This document shows, one piece after another, positions 57,150 through 64,000 of a stretch of 64,000 nucleotides of DNA. Origin of the DNA: Hymenopus coronatus (Eukaryota > Arthropoda > Insecta > Mantodea > Hymenopodidae); the NCBI GenBank assembly GCA_030762935.1, contig CM060883.1, forward strand, positions 52,350,001-52,414,000, written 5' to 3'. The notes under the pieces are model-generated. The model was given only the letters and a program-made list of their open reading frames with translations, did no database searches and was not told the origin of the DNA. The position numbers were made by a program, and so were the translations under genes. Each line of letters opens with the position of its first letter. The stretch's first letter is position 1.

Positions 57150-57740
57150 AGAATTGACAAATTCAAAACACTAACGATGGATATCTTGGAAATGGCTGAA
57201 ACACAAAAAGAGTTATTTGAGAAATGAATTGCGTATTATTTAGGGGTCTACATTCTCTGTGTAGTAAGCTTTTATCTATCGCTTATGGTTTAGCTTTTAT
57301 GCAAAATCTCTAAAAAAGAAGAGGACTTGTGGGGCTGTTCTCAGACAGTTCAAGATATTGTTTACTTGTTATATAAAATGTATAATATTTAAATCAAAAT
57401 TGTTAATGACATCTTTGTGAAAAGCAATTAGACATTCTTTTTGTAAAGGGTATTTTGGGATAGGATAATTTTCATGATAACCTTGGTATTGCATATATAT
57501 GAGGGTTTGAATTGAAATACCAGTTGTGTTATCTATCTGACTTTCCATTTTTGAGCTAAGCTGATGATACAACCATACCTTTTTTTTTTTTTTTCTTCTT
57601 TCTTTCTTTCTTTCTTTTTGTGCTAAAATGCCTTTTTAATTCGGGGAGCCTCAAGACAGCATTTCTGCTGAAATCTCAATATTAAAGATTTGCATGGAAT
57701 GCATTACTTCCTCCAGCTACCAGGTATGTGGCAGAGAAAA
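57150..57740 (+). repeat. 0.9-kb interspersed repeat, copy 7 (old, 5'-truncated)
   Basis: AATGGATATCTTGGAAATGG-like sequence, GCTTATGGTTTAGC, GTTCTCAGACAGTTCAAGAT, GGGTATTTTGGGATAGGATA and GCTGAAATCTCAATATTAAA follow the family order. The CA core is replaced by a (T)n(CTTT)n tract (57580-57619). The end is GGCAGAGAAAATAAG. It is more diverged than the other copies. Confidence 0.65.
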
Positions 57741-57744
57741 TAAG

Positions 57745-58302
57745 AAAACCAGGGAATTGACTATGGTAAGGAACTAAGATAGGTACTTCAAACAAATTAT
57801 TGCATGTTGCCAGGGCATGTGTTGAATATATTAAACTTACAGTTCTTTAATGTTGGGGAGATCCATAGTGATCCCTGATAGCCAGCAAACGGCTGAAAAG
57901 AGGTGTACCTACCTCTCTGCTATGTAAGCAATGATGTCATCCTTCTTGCAAGATGAAACCAACATTCCTCAATGCAGTTTCAGTTGATGCAAGTATCCGC
58001 TTGTAATGTTCTGTTTTGCTGTGTTTTAGTGTCTTAGTTTGTTTGAAATTGGCTTATTGTCCTGCTGTACCCATTGATAAGAGGAAGTGGCAATAGTGTG
58101 ACGGAGCTGCAATGAGGTAAGGCAACTATCAAGGATCACCAAGGATCTCTCTGACTTAAGCTTATAAAACTTGCATATTGTACTTTTCTGACACACCATT
58201 TTCTTCCAATCTGCATACATGTGAGTACATCTGAACACACTTATGTCCGTGTGTGTGTGGCGTGCTGGATTGCTGCATCATTATTATACTGCTAAAATAT
58301 TG
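57745..58302. other. Intergenic DNA, no feature seen
   Basis: Nothing recognised. It ends at the target-site duplication of the hAT element. Confidence 0.5.
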
Positions 58303-58310
58303 CTCTATAG
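58303..58310. repeat. hAT target-site duplication, left copy
   Basis: CTCTATAG directly precedes the left terminus; the identical octamer follows the right terminus at 60784-60791. Confidence 0.95.
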
Positions 58311-60783
58311 CAATGGTTCCCAACCGGTGTGCCCCGGCACCCTAGGGTGCCGAGTGATTGGCTAAGGGGTGCCGCGAGATATTGAGATAAACAAAACAAA
58401 AATACCTTCTACTGAAGCCTTAAGTCTTGTAAGGTCTTGAAATAAAATAAGTCAAATCAATTACTCTCATGCACGGCAGATGGTGATAGTGGTCGATTCA
58501 TTTCAATAATTCAGTTATACTAGTATCCCACAGATGGCATTACAGCTATACCCTGCCGAACATTCCTGACACTACTCGCTTCCTCACGAACATTCCTGTG
58601 ACTTCGACAGATGAATATATAAAAGTGTACGCCACTTGGCGGTTTCAGTTGTCTTCCTCGCGTTGATTCACAGTGTTTAGCTATGGATAAGTTTATTGTT
58701 AAACGTAAACGCCAGGACAGTGAAAGTGAACAGTCGGCTCCGACTGCTTGCTTTAAGAAGCCAAATCTTACAGTTTCTCCCGGACCGTCGAATTCACCAC
58801 ATAAAGAAGACAAACGAAAGAAAAGAACATCCAGGACAGTTACTTAGCGTATGGATTTAAGTGGAATAACAAGGAGGAAAACCCTATCCCTGTGTGTTTA
58901 GTTTGTGGCGAAACACTTAGCAACGAGGCCATGGTACCTAACAAACTGAAGCGGCATCTTACAACAAAGCATCCTAGTGTGTCACAGAAAAGTGTAATGT
59001 ATTTTTCACATATATTAGAAGGGGAGAAGAAAACAGCTGTGCGAATGGTAAAGAGAATGACCATAGGTGATACTGCTCTTGAAGCCTCATTTAAAGTAGT
59101 AGAACTGATAGCTAAAAAAAAGAAACCTCATACTCTTGGAGAGGAAATCATTGGCCCTGCATGTCAAGTTATAGTTTCAACAATACTTGGCGAAGGAGCA
59201 GCTAATCAAACTTTGAAAGTTCCTCTGTCCAACAACACAATCAGCCGCAGGATATCTGAAATGTCATGCAATATCAACGAACAAGTCACGGAGAAAATAA
59301 AAACTTATAGAACATTTGCTTTGCAAGTAGATGAGAGTCTCGATATTGGTGACAAACCGCAACTCCTTGGTTTTATCAGATATATTGATGAAAAAGATAT
59401 TAGTGAACAGTTTCTGTTCTGTAGACCGCTGGAGACTACAACCACAGGCCATGATATTTTCGTTTCTATTAATTCCAATCTCAATGACCATGATCTTTCA
59501 AGGAAAGACTGTTGTGGTATATGTACAGATGGTGCACCATCTATATCTGGGAAAATTAAAGCTTTTACCGCCTGAGCTCTCAATGAAAATCCATCCATTA
59601 TTATAACTCACTGTTTTCTGCATAAAGAGGCATTAGTCGTGAAAGCGTGTAATGAAGATTTTGCTGAAGTGTTTAACCAAGTTGTGAAAATGGTGAACTA
59701 TATGAAGTCTCGACCTTTAAAGTGCAGAATTTTTGAACAGTTATGTCGCGCAACGGATGCAGTTCATACGTCTTTGTTACTTCACACAGAAGTAAGGCGG
59801 TTGTCGCGGGGTCATGTATTGAACCGGTTTCTCGAACTTAAAAACTTTTTTTAAGGATGAAAATCAAGACACATTTCATGAGCTCTTACTAAGTGATTCT
59901 TGGTGTTTTGAACTGTCGTATCTGGCAGATATTTTTCATAAGCTGAATGAACTGAATGTTTCGATGCAGGGTCGACATGAAACAATAATCTCCTCAACCA
60001 ATAAAATGAAAGGTTTTAAAAGAAAACTTAGTTCTTGGAAGTCTGCAGTTCAAAAAGGAGATTTGTCGAACTTTCCATCTCTTCTTAATGTGGCAGGAGA
60101 TAAAGATCTGGGTAAGCTGAAAGACCACATTTGTGATCACTTATCAAGATGCAATTGATGCGTACTTTCCAACTATTTCCACTACGAATCTCGACTGGGT
60201 TGTCTCACCATTTGATTTCGTACATAGTGCAGAGGAAATAGATTTCACTGCTTGCGAACGAGATGAATTTATTGATCTTTGCGCTGATTCCACACTCAAA
60301 GGTAAGTTCACCAAGAGTGAGGCGTCGGTGGCTAGTTTTTGGCTTCAACGGAGAGAGGAGTACCCTAACCTAATGAAGAAAGCAATTAACACAATTTTGC
60401 CCTTTTCAACATCCTATCTATGCGAGCAAGCCTTCTCTGCTATGGTGACAATAAAATGCAAAGCAAGAAATAGACTGAATAACCTTGAGGATGATTTGCG
60501 TGTTTCACTGTCAACTGTAAGACCCGACATCACATATCTGTGCTCTAAGCATCAATCACAAGTTTCACATTAATCATTAATCGAACAAAATTTATTGATG
60601 TATTTTTACTCAGTGATTGTAGTAAAGTTTACTGTATTATGATATGGTGTACGTTATTACTATATAATATTTCAATAAATTAACATATTAAGCTTAATTT
60701 TCTTTTAATTCAAGGAAGGGTGCCTCTAGTGTTTAATGTTATTCCCAAGGGTGCCGTGAACTTCAAAAGGTTGGGAAACACTG
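58311..60783 (+). mobile_element. Complete hAT transposon (2473 bp) with perfect 8-bp duplication
   Basis: The left end is CAATGGTTCCCAACC. The right end read inward is CAGTGTTTCCCAACC, 13 of 15 identical. A subterminal CGGCACCCTAGGG (left) pairs with CGGCACCCTTGGG (right). Both ends are flanked by CTCTATAG. The element carries one transposase gene (58683-60573). The termini resemble Charlie/Buster-type hATs from memory. The duplication fits both the nTnnnnAn and nnnTAnnn preferences, so it does not separate the groups. Intact termini and a perfect duplication point to a fairly recent insertion. Confidence 0.93.
58683..60573 (+). pseudogene. hAT transposase (ZBED5/SCAND3-like), nearly intact
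   Basis: ATG at 58683 opens MDKFIVKRKR, followed after a frameshift near 58825 by the BED-type zinc finger: CLVCGETLSNEAM, then H-x-x-x-x-H in KRHLTTKH (58895-58965). The long frame to 59572 includes TFALQVDESLDIGD (a catalytic Asp position) and CCGICTDGAPSISGK (59508-59550). TGA at 59573 is a single in-frame nonsense codon; the same frame continues HCFLHKEALVVKACN. Frameshifts lie near 59850 (T-run) and near 60150. The last frame ends with LPFSTSYLCEQAFSAMVTIK, the hAT dimerisation region. One stop and three frameshifts make it a pseudogene. Confidence 0.85.
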
Positions 60784-60791
60784 CTCTATAG
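60784..60791. repeat. hAT target-site duplication, right copy
   Basis: CTCTATAG, identical to 58303-58310. Confidence 0.95.
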
Positions 60792-61105
60792 AGAGGTGAT
60801 TCTTTTCCTTCCTCTTCATTCACTGATGGAATAAATGTAAACAAGGTTTCAAAATTGCCATCAAGCCCTGGGATTAGAAAAAAGAAAGAAGGAACATTTT
60901 CAACAGTTCTGAACACACAGTTCTGAAAACTCTGTGTAGATGAACATTTAATAAAACTATGTGAACATAGTTCAATAGTCGACATTTCTTAGAGCTCTAC
61001 CAACATTTAAATTCTGAATATTTCTTTAAATAAAATCTTTCATTTCCTCACTACACAAAATATATATATACTATTCTTCAAATTTATTTCAATTACCATA
61101 TATTT
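60792..61105. other. Intergenic DNA, no feature seen
   Basis: AT-rich and low in CpG; nothing recognised. Confidence 0.5.
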
Positions 61106-61109
61106 TACA

Positions 61110-61600
61110 GGGTTATTCAAAATGACAGCTCCAATTTAATAACTTTCACAAAGTATAAATTAGATATATATAGTTTACATACTGAAAGGAAGAGAATGTT
61201 CCATGTTGTTTACCACAACTGGCATGATGATAGTAGAGTAAATTGCTGATAGGATATTGCACAAACAGCAGGCGGTTGTTGTAACCTTCAGTTATGCATA
61301 AGATGGCTACTGTGCAGCAAAAGATTTTCTGCATTCATGGGTTTGCAAGACATGAATAGACAGTTACTGTTGCAGGAATTTTGTATCTGATTTGGTATTA
61401 AGTGAACAACTGGGTAAAGCATAAATGGTTCACGGAACTTCAGGAAATTGGATCTTTCTGCAAAGGAAAAGGCTGGGGTGAGTGGTGTAGCATTTTATAT
61501 GGACACTTCGAAGCCTAATGTTAAAATTCAAGCAGTTAAAACAATCAAAGCATGTTGCAAAAGTGATGTAAGTTTTTCTATCTTCATTCTGCTTAACATC
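61110..61600 (+). mobile_element. Transposase N-terminal fragment (DUF4817-type helix-turn-helix)
   Basis: The + strand from ATG at 61308 reads MATVQQKIFCIHGFARHE, then a stop, then (about 61410-61470) WFTELQEIGSFCKGKG. These are the start and the WYKQFEETG-x-x-C-x-GKS segment of a family of mariner/Tc1-type transposases with a DUF4817 DNA-binding domain. The rest is lost. The degenerate transposase C-terminus at 13560 could belong to the same broad family. Confidence 0.6.
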
Positions 61601-61620
61601 TATAAAAGCAATGAATTATT

Positions 61621-62393
61621 ACTTTCTCTATACATACTATGTATATAGTGTATAGAGAAGGTATTGTATTGCAAAATTTGAAATCGAGATTTCACCGAAA
61701 ATATATGTTTTGAGACCCCCTGAATAAAAAAAAGATTTCTAGAAATATGTGGGTGGGTGTGCGCGTGCATGTGTGTGTGAGCATGCGTGAGTGGGGGTGT
61801 GGGCGTGTGAGAGATAGCTCAAAAACAAAAAGACTGTTAATAAGATATCTTCTAAGGTTGCGACACAAAGATTTTCAAGAAAATCTCCCCACCCCAAACT
61901 ACCCTTTACATGGAAATAAAATTTGAAAGTTTTGGTTTTCTTAAAAATGGCTCCAATGATTTTGATTTAAATATTGTATATTAAAGATATTTACCTGATA
62001 AATAAAATGCATATCTTGAATTTTCTGGGAATAGCCCCCTGTAAACTACTTTATTGTGGATGAATTTTATGGAATTGTGCATAACTGCTAAACCGTAAGA
62101 GATGGATGAAAACTTACTCCACAGAAAATGTAGCTCATGATAAAACACACAATTTATGTTATATATATATATATATATATATGTCAACTCGTGTCCATGC
62201 AAACAAAGGAACTTAAGTCACATAGCAACCAGCTTTTGACTATCACTTGAACCTATGGTTCTTCCTTATTTCGCTTCTACTTACAAGGAAGCAAATAATA
62301 AGACTATTTCTGCTAATTTTTTCTCGATTAGCATGAAGTAAATAGAAGCTTGTTTTTTAACAATAATTCGTTGCAGAGATGTAGAGAAAGTGA
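61621..62393 (-). repeat. 0.9-kb interspersed repeat, copy 8, beside a transposase remnant
   Basis: On the minus strand it starts ACTTTCTCTACATCTCTGC at about 62393. It then has the hairpin TGCTAATCGAG...ATTAGCAG (about 62333-62310), CTTACGGTTTAGCAGTTATG, ATTCCCAGAAAATTCAAG (about 62029), GGTAGTTTGGGGTGGGGAGA (about 61906), a GT/CA core (about 61820-61750) and GGTGAAATCTCGATTTC. It ends TATAGAGAAAGTA at 61621. It lacks the AAAATCTGATGTGTTCCATT leader of copies 1-4. Ends ACTTTCTCTA...TAGAGAAAGT are inverted repeats of each other. Confidence 0.85.
62158..62181. repeat. (TA)n tract inside copy 8
   Basis: A short TA microsatellite in the 5' half of the repeat. Confidence 0.9.
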
Positions 62394-62394
62394 C

Positions 62395-63480
62395 AATGCT
62401 TAATTTCTGGATGTTGCAAAGGGAGACGTTTTGTTGCCAGGAGAACATCATGAACTGTGCAGAAGCAGATCCCATGAAGAGGTTCTTTCATATTAGGGAT
62501 GAAATCATAGTTACAGGGATTTAAATCTGGAGAATAACAGGGTGGTAAAGCACTTCCCAGCCCCAGCGATTCAACAAAAAAGTCACAGCTCATGTTGTAT
62601 GTGCCTTTGTACTATCAATCTGAATGGCAGATGGGTTATTCAGGAAGTTTCATTTTCTTCTTAGAGCTGCTTGCAGTATTTTGCAAAATGTACAGTAGTA
62701 CTCCTCAGTAATGGTACGTCTTTGGCGAATGGTGTGCTTTATAACACCATTCCGTTTGTGGGCAATGATCAGCATTGCTTTCTCATTGGTTGCGGTTTGC
62801 TGAACTATTACTCTTCGTGATAGCCTGTGGTGATGCCACTCATTTGATTAGCATTTCAGCTGTGGTTCATAAGCTTTGGTCAAGTCTTGTCAACAGCAAT
62901 GATCTGCTATAAGAATGCCTCACCTTTGCATTCAAAGTGCTCCAAGTGTATATGAGCTTCATCATATCGCAGCCATTTTTGATGAGTGGTCAAATCATAT
63001 GGAGCCCATCATCAGGTAATTTTCTGTATTCCCAGCTGCTTGTTCAGGATTTTAAGCACAGTCGAAGGTGCCACTTGTGCATGTTGGCCAATTCAGGAAT
63101 CATGGCATTCCGATCTGCCAATTCTAACATATTCATGTTCTGCATATCCTGTACTGCAGGATCTTCTACATCTTCTTCCGGTACTGCAGGGTAATCAGGC
63201 CAAGGCATGTCTTGCATTCTGTCATCCTTCTTTGAAGGTTTTCACCCACCTTGCTACTGTAGAGTGAGATAATGTATTTTTCCTACAATCCTCTTGTAAT
63301 GCAGTCTTGCATTGGACGTCTAGCACATTTAATTTTCAACCAGCTTCTCTGATCTTGCTTTGAAATCATTGCAGCAATTTCCAAGAGCGATTGTTCAAAA
63401 CTGCATTATAAGTTGTCACTGCACACAGGCATGGAGAGGTGAGAGCGAGTTCATTTGTTCTGAGGGATGGTGGGCATCTG
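62395..63480 (-). mobile_element. Degenerate mariner/Tc1-type transposon
   Basis: On the minus strand the order is: a GEAFL...IIAVDKT block (about 62910-62885, first catalytic Asp); PMRKQC-type sequence; a NGMVL/KHTI block (about 62740); AIQIDSTKAHTT (about 62615, second Asp position); and ALPPCYSPDLNPCNYDFIPN (about 62550-62490, third block, with N in place of D in the CDYDL element). Frames change repeatedly. Upstream of 62950 similarity is weak. The coding similarity ends at 62400, where copy 8 of the 0.9-kb repeat begins. Confidence 0.7.
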
Positions 63481-63544
63481 GCCCATCTCTGGAATAAATT
63501 ATATTGCCTGGCTTCATTTCACAGAATTGCTACAACATTGTTGC

Positions 63545-63990
63545 CATGATTAAATAATCAACCTATGTATGTTTTGAGGTTCCTTGATGCAAAAAAAAAT
63601 GTGTACATGTGTATCCAATCTACCCTTCACATGATTTTAATTAAAATACTTAATAGATATTTTCATTGCAAATATATCTTGAATTATTATGGAATAACCT
63701 TCCAGATCACTTTTACATAACTAATAAACTGTAAGAGATAGACAAAAATTTGCTATACAAAAATCGTAGATGTCATTAAAATACACAATATATTTTTGAA
63801 GTTAACCTTTTCTGAGATATTCCTTGTTATTGTTTTTATTTTGCAATACCTAAACTTTTCTCACACTGGGAGTCGTAATCATTTTTCTTTCTCCTGGTCA
63901 AGCAAAGAAAAGAGCATTTCAAAGCCATGATACAGCGACCAGCTGTCTAATGATTTAAATATTGCCTTTTACATTGTATTACAAGGAAAT
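63545..63990 (-). repeat. 0.9-kb interspersed repeat, partial copy 9
   Basis: On the minus strand, CCTTTTCAAA-poor but recognisable blocks run from about 63840 (CAATAACAAGGAATATCTCA) through CTTACAGTTTATTAGTTATG (about 63738) and TAATTCAAGATATATTTGC (about 63685) to GGTAGATTGGATACACATGT (about 63625). The CA core and head are diverged. The window may cut other parts. Confidence 0.55.
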
Positions 63991-64000
63991 ATGCAAAGTA

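Overview
This is a stretch of an animal nuclear genome: AT-rich, with GT-AG introns, long microsatellites and very dense transposable-element (TE) debris. Several tRNA-derived SINE types, GIY-YIG Penelope elements and a CA-bearing interspersed repeat of about 0.9 kb together suggest a cephalopod mollusc, most likely an octopus. That assignment is inference from recalled repeat types, not from a database search. There are no bacterial genes, operons or CRISPR arrays.

Only one host gene is well supported. It lies on the + strand as six exons between 11646 and 31634. All introns are GT-AG, the phases join without conflict, and the joined reading frame is 463 codons plus a stop. The product has an acidic, Ser-rich N-terminal part, a long coiled coil, and an Asn/Ser-rich C-terminal tail. 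The 5' end of the gene lies upstream, so the first 11.6 kb is probably intron or 5' flank. I could not name the family. The sequence after 31634 should contain the 3' UTR.

Almost everything else is mobile DNA. Region 1-11.6 kb holds SINEs, two converging non-LTR retrotransposons (one with an ORF1-endonuclease-RT order), a Penelope RT fragment and a degenerate mariner. The introns at 11.9-31.4 kb hold a SINE dimer, a transposase C-terminus, Penelope, LINE and SINE fragments, copies of the 0.9-kb repeat, and a 208-bp foldback unit flanked by a 12-bp duplication. Region 35-44 kb is mostly unannotated DNA with SINEs and one good copy of the repeat. Region 44.4-56 kb is a nested pile: a BEL/Pao-like gag-protease fragment; a Ty3/gypsy pol interrupted by a SINE; the 0.9-kb repeat split by a Helitron; and two hAT elements. 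This block keeps far more CpG than the gene region. Region 58.3-60.8 kb is a complete but inactivated hAT with terminal inverted repeats and a perfect 8-bp target duplication. Region 61-64 kb holds degenerate mariner/Tc1-type transposases, one of them adjoining a copy of the 0.9-kb repeat.

No intact autonomous element was found; every transposase or polymerase shows stops or frameshifts. The parts most worth a second look are the 0.9-kb repeat family and its ends, the 208-bp foldback, the nesting events, the CpG contrast and the unidentified coiled-coil gene. All TE limits are approximate unless a terminal repeat or splice site is cited.
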